Assembly (NCBI GenBank): GCA_051294375.1
Contig: CM119267.1
Coordinates: 3,221,344 to 3,285,343, forward strand
DNA from: Paraspadella gotoi
Taxonomy: Eukaryota; Chaetognatha
Direction: 5' to 3'
DNA: 64,000 nucleotides
In this document: positions 1 to 12,607 of the stretch, in pieces
Numbering within the stretch: the first letter of the stretch is position 1
Layout of the letters: each line of letters begins with the position of its first letter
Made by a program: the position numbers and the translations under genes
The notes under the pieces: model-generated
What the model was told of the DNA's origin: nothing
Database searches by the model: none
What the model saw: the letters and a program-made list of their open reading frames with translations, nothing else

Positions 1-211
1 TCGTCATCAATCGTCGTCCGTCATCGTCCATCATCGTCGCATGGTCCTCTTTGTCGTCGTCGTCGTCATCATCATCGTCATCGTCATCTTCGCGGTCGCT
101 CATCTACATCCGTCGTCGTCGTCGTCATGGTCCAATTTGTGTCGTTCGTCTGTCGTCGTCGTCCGTCATCGTTGTCGTCGTCGTCATCGTCGTCGTCGTC
201 ATCGTCGCCCC
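1..211. repeat. Imperfect (GTC/ATC)n trinucleotide tract
   Basis: The tract is almost wholly GTC, ATC and CTC triplets. It stays open in most frames and would encode runs of Ser, Arg/His or Val/Ile depending on frame. This explains the apparent small ORFs here; none has non-repetitive support. Confidence 0.8.
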
Positions 212-1109
212 TCCCCTTTCCAACCCCAACAACTCGATTTCCCGTCGCGAAAATCTCTGCGAACAAAAAACCCCGAGCGTCGGATCCTTTTAATCTCCCC
301 CGTCTCGAGGGGGAAAAAAATTGACCAGGAATAACTCAATCTTGACCCGGAACGACCTGACCCGAACCCAATCTGACCTCATCTGATCCGAAAAAGGGGT
401 CTTTTTTTTTCTCGCCCGGAAACAAAAGATTCCGTCGACCGAAATATTATAATTATGACGGATGAAAAGATAATACAGTCCTGTGCAAAAAAAAAGAGGA
501 CACTCTTCAAACATTAAGGAGCGCTCATTTTAAGCACCTATTATAAAAAATTTATGAATGATAAATGTAGATTTTGAAATGGGAAATCCATATGTCTAAG
601 TTAAAAGAAAATCGGTTCAAGCATTGAAGAGCTATAGCTTCCGAAAGACAAGCGGTCAAAAAATATTCGTCATTTGAGTCACTTCGAAAGAAAACATTTT
701 TGAAGATCTGCCAAAGACCGAAGATTAGTTTTTAGCCTTAATTTATGGGCACTGTATTTATGTTTTATATGTAAATTATATATATGTGTAACATTAAAAA
801 AAATCGGTCCAGTCATTCCAGAACTACAGTACCTTAAACACAAGAGGTTAAAAATACTTATAAGTTTCAATCTTTTCCTCTCTCTTTCTTCCCCCCCCCC
901 CGGCCGTTTGATTCAAAAGGTCAAACTTGTTCGCTTTTTTTAGTGGATCTGCTTATCAGCAGATCCCGACTCTATGAATTCACTTTGTCGGTCCGTCGGT
1001 CGCGCCCCCTCAATATTGTCGGGCACACACTTATATCATGTCAGAACATCGAATTATGATAAATTATGCAAAAAAAAATTGATGTCCGTCCGTCCGTCCG
1101 TCCGTCCGT

Positions 1110-1620
1110 CCGTCCCACCTTAGCAAAAAAACACCAATCACTCGTGATTGGATGGATGGATTGGTATGAAATTTTTTGTGTGTTGGTAGGAAACTGTGTG
1201 ATTGAGATGGATATGAAGTTTTGAGGGAATGTGCGAGTGGAAATTGGTTTAAATGGAAAAAACAAAAAAATATTTTACTATTTGAACGCCAATGCTCATG
1301 AGTGGATAGGGCAATTGACTTGAAATTTTGTATGATGGTAGGAAAGTTGTGATTGAGCTGGATATAAAGTTCGAAGGAATCATGAGAGTGGAAATGAGTT
1401 AAAATGGAAAAAACAAAAGTCTATTTTTTACTTGAAGTATTTTTACTTAAATTTACTCATAATTATTATTTTTTAAAAATTGGATAGATAAATGAAATTG
1501 AATTTTGTGTGTGGGTAGAAAGTATGTGATGAAAGCTGGATATAAATTTTTTGATGGAATGTAGGAGTGGAAAAGAGTTCAAATTAGAAAACCAAAACAC
1601 AATTTATTTGAATTTTTTAA
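1110..1620. repeat. Three diverged tandem units of ~155-175 bp
   Basis: Each unit runs through GAAATTTTGTGTG-like, GGTAGGAAA, TGTGATTGAG, TGGATATAAA-like and GAGTGGAAA landmarks. Starts are near 1156, 1311 and 1488. Just before the array are (GTCC)n at 1084-1117 and a hairpin (CCAATCAC-TC-GTGATTGG, about 1134-1151). A noisier version lies at about 8650-9165. No coding function is visible; the spacing suggests a short satellite-like array. Confidence 0.65.
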
Positions 1621-1642
1621 AGTTTCTCTCTCTCTATCTTCT

Positions 1643-1918
1643 CTGATTGATTGATTGATTGATTGATGTGATTGAATTGATTGATTGATTGCCAAATTAT
1701 GCAAATTGACCAAATTTGCCAAAGTTGATCAAGTTCTGCAAGTTGACCCAAATATGCAAGTTGACCAAATTCAGGCCAGTTGATAAAATTCTGCCAGTTG
1801 ACCAAATTATCGCCGGTTGACCAAATTATATCAGTAGACCAAATTAAATCAGTTAACCAAATTATGTCAGTTGACCAAATTATGCATGTTGATTAAATTA
1901 TGCAAGTTGACCAAGTTA
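1643..1918. repeat. (TTGA)n followed by an 18-19 bp TTGACC minisatellite
   Basis: A (TGAT)n stretch (1643-1691) passes into about 12 degenerate units of the type AAATTATGTCAGTTGACC (1692-1918). Because the unit is about 18 bp, the reverse strand reads as a six-residue repeat like GQLAEL, which makes a spurious ORF. The second copy is at about 9190-9535. Confidence 0.8.
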
Positions 1919-2214
1919 GCTTATTACCACTTAATTATCGTAGGCAGATCCGACATTGTTTGCTCAAACTTGTTTCTTTCTGTTCTTAAAGTCAATGACT
2001 GGGGAGAGACTCCTTGTTGTCTCCCATTGCAGATGGTTTCTTGTAGGTCATTGGCTTCTGTCAACGACGAAAGGATTTTTTTTTCTATTCGGTTTTGTTT
2101 TTTTGTTATTTTTTTTTTTTTTTTACTTTTTTCTTCCGAGAATAAATTTTAGCGATAAAATCTTTAATCCTGTTTTCATTATTCGAAATTAAATGAACAA
2201 AATCAATGGTTGAA

Positions 2215-2216
<2 letters not shown>

Positions 2217-2248
<32 letters not shown>
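2217..2248. repeat. Pure (GTC)n trinucleotide microsatellite
   Basis: About ten unbroken GTC units. The equivalent tract at about 9821-9850 carries one-base losses and gains, which helps rank the two block A copies by quality. Confidence 0.9.
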
Positions 2249-2822
2249 TCCATTTTTATCGTCTTAGTGCGACGCGCAAAGTATTTCTCGATTATTCCAG
2301 AAATGAAAAATTCGCGCGAAATAATTTAGATAATATTTTTCTAAAAAAAAAACAAAAAAAAAACTAAGAAATTTCAAAATTCCAATCCCCAATTTATTCA
2401 TTATTTTATATTTGACCCGGATTTACGCTTGCCTTTTACCCTGTTGACATGATTTCACTTTGCCTTTATACTAATCATGCACAAATATACGTAGTTTTAC
2501 TCTAACCTCGGGATTCTTGGCCCAAAAGATAATAACTAAAGCCAAGTCTTTCGGAAAATACTTTTTTCCTCTTTTTTTTTTAATTAACTCTTCTACCATT
2601 TTTAGTTTTACGATTTTCTATTCTTTTTCATTCGTTATTTATTCACTTTATTTATCTCTGTTACTCATTTTTTTTTCCCCCGACGCGATTTTTCCAACCG
2701 TGAATTCGTTCACAACCGTTTCCCTCGACCGTGATTCGCTTCGATTCACATCCGTGAGTCCGTGACTGACTGACCGACCGAGAAAGTCCGACGCCGATGG
2801 AAATTCTTTCTCTCTCGACTTT

Positions 2823-3344
2823 AAAAGAGAGAGATATAAAAAAATTTTTCAACGTCAAAAAACGAAAGAAACGCTAATTCTCCAAAAATGCCAAAACGCA
2901 ATGCAACCGCGCGCAGCAACTGCAATGCGAAACCAGCACGCGAAAAGACAACCTGAGAATTTGATGCCTCTCTCTCTCTCTCTTCCTCTCACCAGTCTCT
3001 TCCTCTCTCTCCTCTCTCTCTCTCTCTCTGCTTGAAATCGATTACGCGAAAGCTTGAAAGGGAAGCGTCCTTCCCCACGCGGTTCCATCTCCCCCGCCCC
3101 CTCTTCTGCTTCACCCCTCAAACACTCACGCGATTCCATCTCATCTTCAAAGCAAAGGAAATGGAAAATTGACCCAAACGACAGATAAACTGAAAGAAAA
3201 CTGAACAGAAAACCGAACAGAAAACGAAATTAACATCCGCCCGCAAATTTTTTTTTCGTTGATGTCAATTCATGGATTCATAAAATATCTTTACATGAAT
3301 TGACGGTTCATCAAAAAGAGTTGGCTACTTTCAAGCTTTGAGTG

Positions 3345-3375
<31 letters not shown>

Positions 3376-3411
3376 GAAGGAGAGAGAGAGAGAGAGAGCA
3401 GGAGAGAGAGA

Positions 3412-3444
<33 letters not shown>

Positions 3445-4346
3445 GAGAACGCGATATCCGGTTTTTCTTTTCTGCTTGTTCTCGTTTTTTCCGTCCTTTT
3501 ATTATCTTTTTTCCTTCTTTCCTTCTCTTTTTTTTCTCCTCTTCTTTTCTTTTTTCATCCTTTTCTATTCTTTTTTCGTCCTTTTCTATTCTTTTTTTCT
3601 CCTTCATTATCTTTTTTCCTTCTTTCCTCTCCTTTTTTTCCTCCTCTTCTCTTTTTTTCCTCTTTTTCTTATCTTTTTTCGCTGCTAATATTTGCCCCGC
3701 GCCATCTCTCTTTGGCTTTTCCATCTTTCCCGCCAAAGCTCCTTCTTCCCAATCAGCATGAGAGAAAAAATAGATTTTTCTTTCCTTTTGGCTCATGAAA
3801 GGGATTTTTTCTTTTTGTATTTGACCATGACGAAATACAAGACTAATATATATATTTTTTACAATGTTCTTATAGACTTTTTATGTTACTTAGTTACATA
3901 ACGTATGTTGCACCAAATAATGATAAAAATAACAGACAGAAAAGGATCTTTCTTTCTTTTTTCATTCATATTTTTCTTTCTTATCTTCTTTCTATCTTCT
4001 TTTCTCTTAATCTCCGTTCGAACTTTCCCCCATATTTCCCAAATTGCCGCCCACTCCATCACGCTGCAAAAAAAAGAAAACTTCACAATTCATTCATTCT
4101 TCCTCATTCATCTTTTTACAGAAAAAAAAAGAAAAAAAAAGAAAATAGTTTTTCACTTTTCTCTTCTCTTTTTTTTTGTTCTTTTTGTCAAATTGGAATC
4201 AAAACTAAGGACGAACTTTTTTTTTCTTTTTAATATCTGTCGACGCAAAACGAGAAAACAAAAAAGCCAAGAACGCTCTTTCATTCAAAAAGCAGAAACG
4301 CTCTTTCATTTTCCGTATTCATGGCGAAATGTGACTCCTTTTTTAT
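2823..4346. other. Non-coding, microsatellite and polypyrimidine-rich interval
   Basis: CT-rich tracts lie at 2966-3030. An imperfect (GA)n array spans about 3349-3449. A ~220 bp C/T-only-like tract (3470-3690) and another at 3945-4230 follow. Long frames in either direction are explained by the absence of purine-rich stop codons on a pyrimidine-rich strand. No splice-flanked or conserved coding sequence was seen. Confidence 0.7.
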
Positions 4347-4616
4347 TTGCGCCGCGAAGTATTTCGCGAGCCACTCTATAAGTCACTTTCGGTCGGTCGG
4401 TCGTTCGCTATTATCTGTCCGTAGGTCTGTCCCACTTAACGTTAAAAATGCATATAATTGTCTATAGTTCATGATGCTATTTGTTAAGACAGAAAAAAAC
4501 CTAAATCTAAGAGTCTGCTAGTGCATGTATATGTCATCTAGCGTCATGGCCATGTAAATGTCATGGTCATGTCATGTCATGAAAATACACGTGATAAGGA
4601 GTCACTGCGGCGCAAC
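4347..4616. mobile_element. MITE-like element, copy 1
   Basis: The element is bounded by TTGCGCCGCG on the left and GCGGCGCAAC on the right, which are inverted complements. Inside are a (GGTC)n stretch, GTTAAAAATGCATATAAT, a TTGTTAAGACAG segment and ATCTAAGAGTCTGCTAG. The same order is found at 12364-12607, 22037-22313 and 59424-59743. There is no transposase, so this would be a non-autonomous DNA element if it is mobile. Similarity continues a little past the right terminus (CCGTTCTTGTTTT in other copies), so the exact boundary is uncertain. Confidence 0.7.
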
Positions 4617-5879
4617 ACATTTCAATTACCGTTCTGTTTTTTTTCTTTTTTTTCTCCTTTTTTTTTCGTCTTTTGTTTTGTTTTGTTTCGGCGTTCAATA
4701 ATTTTTTTGCTTTTTTTCGTTCCCTCTCGTGTCCTACTTTCTTTTCTTCCATTCGTATTCATTGTAAAACTTTAGCTTCGAATTTTGTGAATTCAAAACA
4801 GTTTTTTTTCTTCTTTAATATTTTTCAATCCAATTATTTATTTTCTTTCTTTTAAAAAAACCCAATTGATCTTCGTTTATTTTCTAATTCAGAATTATTT
4901 CGTCGCTTCCCCCCCAATCCACCCCCCCCCCCAATCCGCCCCCCCATTTCTTAACCTTCCGTTCAGCTTAACTCAGTCTCGTGCCGTGTCGTCCCGTAGC
5001 GTCACGTGACATAGAGTACCGTAGCGTCACGTGAAGTTCCCGAAGCGCAAGCTTGCTACGTCTTTGACTTCAAATTCCCTAATGTCGCGCGGAGGATTTT
5101 TTTTTTTTTTTTAAGCGCAGAAATTCACAGTGCGGGTTTAGCCGGTTCGCGCCATCTGTAATTTTTACATAAACCAAACCGATGCGCGCAGATTGCACGC
5201 ACCAAACCGCCGCGAGTAATTCGCACATGCACGCTTTGTCCCTTAGATTCAACGAGATTAAATCTTAAAGAAAGAAAAAAGTTCAAACGGTGAGAATCTG
5301 GGTCAGAAAGGCGAAGATTTCACGCGGAGAAAAAAAAAAAAGAATCCGTGATTTCGCGAAGACGTGATTATGAGAAAAGAAGGGATGTGACGCGAAGGCG
5401 TGGCGGAGATATGATAGAAAAAGAAGGAGACGTGATAAGATAAGGAGAGAAGTTCAATTCGATAAATGGATAAGGAGTGAATAAAAGTGGGACAGGAAAG
5501 AGACACGTGACTCGGTTGTGATAACGTGAAATATCGAAGAGGGGCGGTGAGATGGAAAAGATATGGAACGATGCAATTTAAGAGAGGGAATGCAAATACA
5601 GGGTGGAAAGAGAAATACAGGGTGGTAAGCAAACTACAGTAAAACGCTTCTCCTTTGTTAAATCGGCCGCTGATATGAGGATAAGCTAGATTGTCGCGAT
5701 ATGAGTGTTGAGTAAATTGGCTTAAGACGACAACGGACGACAACGACGTCGACGACGACGCCGACACGACCCAAAAAAAAGAAGACATCGATCGATTTTT
5801 CTGCGTCTTCCCTGACATCTGGCATTCTGCAATTTTCCATTTTTGTAATCTCAAAACTTTTTCGTTGGAATCGTTCTAA
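4617..5879. other. Non-coding interval with C-runs and CACGTG sites
   Basis: A T-rich stretch (4640-4860) is followed by C-runs (4909-4915, 4922-4932, 4938-4945). Two CACGTG motifs follow: GTCACGTGAC at 5001-5010 and GTCACGTGAA at 5026-5035. The purine-rich interval 5320-5640 contains a short repeat of TACAGGGTGG. The 183-codon minus-strand frame here reflects purine bias and is not called. A similar GTAGCGTCACGT series occurs near 40998-41030, so part of this may be a dispersed repeat. Confidence 0.55.
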
Positions 5880-6090
5880 TTTGATTTCGATGAAATTGAT
5901 ACAGATAAAACATATAAAAACCAATTATATTTCTTGCCCCTGATTCGGATCGGGTTATCCGTGGTTTAAGCCTGTATCACTGTTACAAGAAAATTACATA
6001 GCAGGACGCGCAGCAAGCTTTTAATCAAGAGAAGTCTCACAGTCTAAGTTTAGTCACTTCCAAGTCAATGAAAGTGGTTATATAATAAAT
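5880..6090 (+). repeat. Dispersed repeat family 2, locus a
   Basis: Shares TATAAAAACCAAT, TTGCCCCTGA, TTACAAGA, CATAGCAGGA, CAGCAAGCTTTTAATCAAG and TCAATGAA(A)GTGGTTATA, in that order, with loci at 38.1, 49.0 and 55.6 kb. A partial copy of its left part follows at about 6236-6300. No ORF is present. It may be a SINE or the tail of a longer retroelement; the type is unresolved. Confidence 0.6.
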
Positions 6091-6310
6091 AATAAAATAT
6101 AATATAATAAAGGTTAATATAAAATTTCAAAAGAATGTTTAAACTCACTTAAAGTATAAGATCATGGAATATTCAATATTCTACTACCGCACAAGCATCT
6201 AAATACAATGAACTGAATTTTTACGAAATTGTTACAACCAATATAAAAATAATCCATTAATTTTATAAATAAGACTATGCGTAACCCCTCTTATTTGGAC
6301 AATTTGTGTT

Positions 6311-6987
6311 CAATTTGAGATTCAATTTGTGCTGAGCGGTTGTTAACAGAACCACGCATTTCTTTCTTGCGAGCAATTCTTGCAATTTATTGCGTCACAA
6401 ACTCGGGAGGCTTTCAACGAACCAACTGCAACGAACGCAACTGGCAACGACCAAGAGCAACGAATCGGATGCCAAGTCACGTCGCCTCTAGAATCGTACA
6501 TCCGGGTCAGAACCGGAAGTAGAGATGACGTCTCCGCGAAAGAGACGACAACGCGGATGTACAAGATGGATTTAAAGAATTGGCGCCATTAGTATAGATG
6601 AATCCTAGGACGAGAATGACGACGCGACGGGACGATGAAGACGATACAACGACGACCGAACAAAGTAGAAATGACCAAAACGACGAACCGAATTCTGAGT
6701 GCTCTCTTCTTCTTTTCGCGCGGTGAGGGACAGAAATGTCACGCCGCCCTCGAGATTTCGTGGCTTCGCGTCCCGCGGAATGTCACGATCAGTCACGTGA
6801 ACCATGTCACGCTCGCGTTACGGGACACATGTCCACGCATTTCGTCCCGAATCGGAGAAGGACAAGATTTTTTTGGGAACTGGAATGTCACAAGACAAAT
6901 TTTCTCGTTTGACTAATGACTATCGGTGAAATGAAATGATTATTTATGATTGATGATAAACGAAATCAAGAGAAAAAAATTGATTGA

Positions 6988-7031
<44 letters not shown>

Positions 7032-7330
7032 AAATAAATAAATAATAATAAATAAATAAATAAATAAAAAATTAATTAATTAATTATTAATTACATTAAT
7101 TAATTAATTACTACAATTTCTCTATTTAATAACAGAATATAAGACAACTAAAGGAAACAATTTTCAGTGGAAAAGAAAATAAAAAGTTAAAAAAAACCAA
7201 ATGATTCTGTTGGAATCGTTTTGGTGAGGAGATGAAGCGTTTTCTCAAAAAACTCTGCCTTCATCGACCGGATTCGACACAACGAACAACAATTACAGGT
7301 TTTAATTGTCATTAATACTGGTAATATCAT
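6311..7330. other. Gene-free interval with (AATA)n and (TTAA)n
   Basis: Moderately GC-rich unique sequence (6340-6910) contains GTCACGTGAA at 6792-6801. It is followed by a nearly pure (AATA)n array (about 6986-7070) and TTAATTAATTAA-type sequence (7070-7112). Several frames under 95 codons occur, but none shows splice support or a recognisable motif. Confidence 0.6.
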
Positions 7331-7519
7331 TGTCCTTGCCTCGTCGTTGTCCTCGGCGCTTTTTGTTCGAAATATTCCTTGGTCCTTTTCTGTCTTAATT
7401 TTGTCATTGGTCATCATCGTTTTTTACGTTCCATTTTTTTCGTCTCTTCGTCGTCGTCATCGTCCGTCGTCGTCCTCTTGGTCATCGTCGTCGTCGTCAT
7501 CGTCATCTCGCCGTCGTCA

Positions 7520-10484
7520 TCGTCATCAATCCGTCGTCATGGTCCTCTTTGTCGTCGTCGTCGTCATCATCATTCGTCATCGTCATCTTCGTGGTCGTCC
7601 ATCGTATTCTTCGCCGTCGTCATCATCGTCGTCGTCCGTCCGTCATGGTCCAATTTGTCGCGTCGTTGTTCGTCTCGTCCCATCGTTGTCGTCGTCGTCA
7701 TCGTCGTCGTCGTCATCGTCGCCCCTCCCCTTTCCAACCCCAACAACTCGATTTCCCGTCGCGAAAATCTCTGCGAACAAAAAAAACCCCGAGCGTCGAT
7801 CCTTTTAATCTCCCCCGTCTCGAGGGGGAAAAAAATTGACCAGGAATAATCAATCTTGAACCGCGGAACGACCTGACCCGAACCCAATCTGACCTCATCT
7901 GATCCGAAAAAGGGGTCTGTTTTTTTTTCTCGCCCGGAAACAAAAGATTCCGGTCGACCGAAATATTATAATTTATGACGGATGAAAGAGATAATAAAGA
8001 CAATACAGACAATGCAAAAAAAAGAAGGCACTCTATCAAAATTAAGGAGCGCTCATTTTACGGCACATATTATAAAATGTATGAATGATAAAGTAGATTT
8101 TGAAATGGGAAATTCATATGTCTTTAAGTTAAAAAGAAATCGGTTCAAGCATTGAAGAGCTATAGCTTTCCGAAAGACAAGCGTCAAAAAACATTCGTCA
8201 TTTGAGTCGCTTCGAAACAAAACAATTTTTGAGATCTGCCAAAAACCGAAGATTTAAGTTTTTAGCCTTAATTTATGGCATTTTGTATTTATGTTTTATA
8301 TGTAAATTATATATATGTTTTTGTAACAGTTAAAAAAATAACGGTCCAAGTCATTCCAGGACTACAGTACCTTAGAACACAAGAGGTTTAAAAATTACTT
8401 ATAAGTTTTCAATCTTTTCCTCTCTCTCTTCTTCCCCCCCCCCTCGGCCGTTTGATTAAAAGGTTCAAACTTGTTCGCTTTTTTTTTAGGTGGATTGCTT
8501 ATCAAGCAGATACCGATCTCTATATTACTTTGTCGGTCCTTCGGTCGCGCCCCCTCAATATTGTCGGGCACACACTTATAATCATGTCGAATATCGAATT
8601 ATGAATTAAATTATGCAAAAAAAATTGTCCTTATCGTCCGTCCGTCGTCCGTCCGTCCGTCCGTCCCACCTTAGCAAAAAAACACCAATCACTACGTGAT
8701 TGGTATGGATGGATTGGTATGAAATTTGTGTGTTTGGTAGGAAACTGTGTTGATTGAGATGGATATGAAGTTTTAGAGGAATTGTGCGAGTGAAATTGGT
8801 TTAATGAAAAAACAAAAAAATATATTTTCACTATTTGAACGCCAATCTGCTCATGAGTGGATTAGGGCAATTGACTTGAAATTTTGTATGATGGTAGGAA
8901 AGTTGTGATTGAGCTGGATATAAAGTTCGAGGAATCTGAGAGTGGAATGAGTTAAAATGGAAAAAACAAAAGTCTTATTTTTTACTTGAAAGTATTTTTA
9001 CTTAAATTTACTCATAATTATTATTTTTTAAAAATTGGATAGTATAATGAAATTGAATTTTGTGTGTGGGTAGAAAGTATGTGATAAGCTGGATATAAAT
9101 TTTTGATGGAATGTAGGAGTGGAAAAGAGTTCAATTAGAAACCAAAACACAATTTATTTGAATTTTTTAAAAGTTTCTCTCTCTCTATCTTCTCTGATTG
9201 ATTTGATTGATTGATCTTGATTGAATGATTGATTGATTGATTGAATGATTGATTGAAATTATTGACCAAAAATATGCCAGTTGACCAAATTGACGCAAAT
9301 TTGCAAAGTTGATCAAGTTCTGCAAGTTGACCCAACATATTGCAAGTTGACCAAATTAGGCCAGTTGATAAAATTTGCCAGTTGACCAAATTATCCCGGT
9401 TGACCAAATTACTTAATGATTCAAATTATGTCAGTTGACCAAATTAATCAGTAGACCAAATTAATCAGTTAACAAATTATGTCAGTTGACCAATTATGCA
9501 TGTTGATTAAATTATGCAAGTTGACAAAGTTAGCTTATTACCACTTAATTATCGTAGGCAGATCCGACATTGTTTGCTCAAACTTGTTTCTTTCTGTTCT
9601 TAAGTCAATGATTGGGAGAGACTCCTTGTTGTCTCCCATTGCAGATGTTTCTTGTAGTCATTGGCTTCTGTCAACGACGAAAGGATTTTTTTTTCTATTC
9701 GGTTTTGTTTTTTTTTTTTTTTTTTTTTACTTTTTCTTCCGAAAATAAATTTTAGCGATAAAAATCTTTAATCCTGTTTTCATTATTCGAAATTAAATGA
9801 ACAAAATCAATGGTTGAAGGCGTCGTCGTCGTGTCGTCGTCGTCCGTCGTCTCCATTTTTATCGTCTTAGTGCGAGCGCAAAGTATTTCTCGATTATTCC
9901 AGAAATGAAAAATTCGCGCGAAATAATTTAGATAATATTTTTCTAAAAAAAAAAAAAAAAAAAACTAAGAAATTTCAAAATTCCATCCCCAATTTATTCA
10001 TTATTTTATATTTGACCCGGATTTACGCTTGCCTTTACCCTGTGACATGATTTCACTTTGCCTTATACTAATCATGCACAAATATACGTAGTTTTACTCT
10101 AACCTCGGGATTCTTGGCCCAAAAGATAATAACTAAGCCAAGTCTTCCGGAAAATACTTTTTTCCTCTTTTTTTTTAATTAACTCTTCTACCTTTTTTAG
10201 TTTTCGATTTTCTATTCTTTTCATTCGTTATTTATTCACTTTATTATCTCTGTTACTCATTTTTTTTCCCCCCGACGCGATTTTTCCAACCGTGAATTCG
10301 TTCACAACCGTTTCCCTCGACGTGATTCGCTTCGATTCACATCCGTGAGTCCGTGACTGACTGACCGACCGAGAAAGTCCGACGCCGATGGAAATCCTTC
10401 TCTCTCGACTTTTACAACTTCTCTGCGTGCGAGCTGCTCCCAAGGCTCCCCTTGAATTCAACCTTTCCCCCCCCCTCTTCCTTT
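7520..10484. repeat. Block A, second and noisier copy
   Basis: Colinear with 1-2822 up to 10412, with many one-base insertions and losses, for example in the (GTC)n tract near 9821 and the (GTCC)n tract near 8636. The last 70 bases (10413-10484) leave the block A sequence and match the right side of the adjacent 25-N gap. It is probably an uncorrected long read placed next to its own source sequence, but a genuine tandem duplication cannot be excluded from sequence alone. Confidence 0.8.
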
Positions 10485-10509
10485 NNNNNNNNNNNNNNNN
10501 NNNNNNNNN
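10485..10509. other. 25-N gap with matching sequence on both sides
   Basis: The left flank (about 10409-10484) and right flank (about 10516-10576) both read CAACTTCTCTGC, then GAATTCAAC, then CCCCTCTTCC. The gap therefore separates overlapping ends rather than missing DNA. Other gaps of exactly 25 N are at 31385-31409, 37846-37870, 38765-38789, 41277-41301 and 60799-60823. The constant size marks a placeholder rather than an estimated length. Confidence 0.85.
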
Positions 10510-10815
10510 TCGTCGCTTTTCAACTTCTCTGCCCCCCCCCCATGGAATTCAACGCTTCCCCCCCTCTTCCTTTTTTCTTTCCTGACTCCTATTTTACGCG
10601 TTCAAGTCAGAGTCATGTTCGAGTTTATATTTAGAATCTGTAAGTCTCTCTGTCCGTTCGTTGGTTAAAATAAGTGTTTATATTCACTCTAATCGTAAAA
10701 TATGTTATGATTTTTAGTTTAGATTATTGATTTTAAAGTCCGATCGAATTAGTATACGTTAAGAAATTAAATAATTTTCAAAAAATATCTATTACACAAC
10801 TGTTGGGATAAATTT

Positions 10816-10829
10816 TTGCGATTATGGAA

Positions 10830-10903
<74 letters not shown>

Positions 10904-11365
10904 TTCACTGGATGTTTTTCCCTCCTCTCAACATATTAAAGCTCCCTTCACATAACCTTTTTTCTCGCCTTTCAACGTTTTTTTTTCTTTTCACTCGTTT
11001 TTTGGCAAAACCACGGAATATATGTTCCACTTTTCTTCTTTCTTTCTTTCTTTTTCTTTATTGGCTTTCTTTCCTTTTTTCTTTCTATTCTTTTTTTCTT
11101 TTTCTTTCTTTCTTTTCTTTCTTTCTTCTTTCTTCTTCTTATTTGTGATTTTAGTTAAAATATAAATCCCCACAAAAAAATCAAGATTCTTCCGTCTTTT
11201 CTCCACGCACTAAGAAAGAAAGAAAAAGATTATAAGAAAGAACGAGAAGAAGAGTGGAGAGAGAGTGAGAGGAGGAGAGAGAGAGAGAGAGAGAGGAAGA
11301 GAGAGAGAAGAGAGAGAGAGAGAGAGAAAGAGAAAGAAAGAGAGGAGAGAGAGATAGAGAGAGTA
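10816..11365. repeat. Facing (CT)n and (GA)n arrays
   Basis: (CT)n occupies about 10821-10902 and (GA)n about 11252-11362 on the same strand, separated by ~350 bp that includes CTTT-rich sequence. The two arrays are complementary and could form a long stem in a transcript. The clean counterpart is at 20644-20722 and 21031-21146, with a pure (CTTT)n array between them (about 20848-20928). Confidence 0.75.
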
Positions 11366-12363
11366 TTGTAACTCGATAAAAGGCAGAGTGGGAATCGATT
11401 CGAAACACGGAAAGAATTCATAAATTTTGTTTCTTCCTTAAAGTTGCTTCAGTTGTTGAGCTGTGGGAAATTTTTGTGCTTTGCTCCAGTTAGGTGTTCG
11501 ATTTGATGCTAACCGTTTCTTTCTGTCGCACAAAATGCTGGAGCTTATATGCATCGCGGCGTTATTAATTTACTTTTGTGTTCAATATTAAACCTGCTAT
11601 TGAATTAAGCGGTTCTCTTTTATCTAGATTTCCAAGAATATTATTTTTATCTGCCAATGTAATTATGGTTTTTCCCCCCTATTTTTTCCTTTAAAATGCT
11701 AGACCGACTGACTGACCTTGTTTTTCATTCTCATCGGTGCTTCATTTGCTTTTTCTATTTTATGATCCGTTTCATTGTTTCGGTCTCAAGTCCAGAGGTG
11801 TCGCCACGGAAAAATCGTCACGCGACCGCGAAAAACGTAACTTTTTTTAATTTTCGCGGGTTTATTTTTCCCACCTTTACGGAGAAAAAGAGAGGAAAAC
11901 GACGGACGACGGACGACGACGACGCGACGACGACACACTAATTTCCAGGGAAGGAACTCGAAACAAAAAAAGTATCGACAAGAAAAAAATCTCTATCAGT
12001 TAAAAAAAATTTAATGACAGAAAAAAATAGATTTTGCTTCCGATTCATAAAGTTTTAAGTTTTAATACTAAAAGATCATCACATTTGATAATGATCGTCA
12101 TTTTCAAAAGTTTCAAAAGATTTCCTACAATTCCCCTTTTTCTATTTTCTTTTTTTTTAAAGATTTCATTTTTTATATTTTTTTAAATTTTTTTCGTACG
12201 GAATTTGTTTCTCTTTTAAATTTTTTTTTTTTTTTTTCATTTTTCAAATCTTTTTTTTAAAAAAATCTGTTTCGACTTAAAAAGCGAGGAAAATCGTCGC
12301 CTTTTGTTCGACGAATTCTGCGTTCCCTTTTTGTTTCTTCTTCTTTTTTAAAATCGGTTTTTA

Positions 12364-12607
12364 GTTGCGCCGCGAGTACTGCGAGCAACTCTCGGTCGGT
12401 CTGTTCTTGTGGTCGTCCATCTGTCGTCGGTCTGTTCCCACTACGTTAAAAATGCATATATTTGCCTAAATTGGTTGCTCATTTATTTAGACAGAAAAAA
12501 ATCCAAAATTCTAAGAGACTGCTAACGCCGCCTTCAGGGATTAATAATTCATAAGGAATAAAAAAAACCTAATGTGATCAAGGTAAATAAAGTCACTGCG
12601 GCGCAAC
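12364..12607. mobile_element. MITE-like element, noisy copy
   Basis: Starts GTTGCGCCGCGAGTACT and ends ACTGCGGCGCAAC. It is the block B first-copy version of the element at 22037-22313 and so not independent evidence for mobility. Confidence 0.65.

Larger units (their letters stand above)
1..2822. repeat. Block A, cleaner copy of a ~2.9 kb duplicated segment
   Basis: The same sequence recurs at about 7520-10412 in the same order and orientation. Anchors include CCAACAACTCGATTTCCCGT (near 229 and 7741), the TTGACC minisatellite (1692 and 9262), and GACGCCGATGGAAAT at the right end (2790 and 10381). Tandem triplets at 2217-2248 are unbroken here but broken in the other copy, so this one is probably the more reliable. 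The duplicated segment may extend left of the window. No convincing gene is seen in it. Confidence 0.85.

Noticed and set aside
3311-3796. 161-codon minus-strand Lys/Glu-rich frame and its plus-strand mirror
   Set aside because: Entirely explained by (GA)n and polypyrimidine tracts, with open frames on both strands.
5303-5854. 183-codon minus-strand frame
   Set aside because: The plus strand is purine-rich here, so the minus strand lacks purine-rich stop codons. The translation is Ser/Phe/Leu-rich without motif or splice support.
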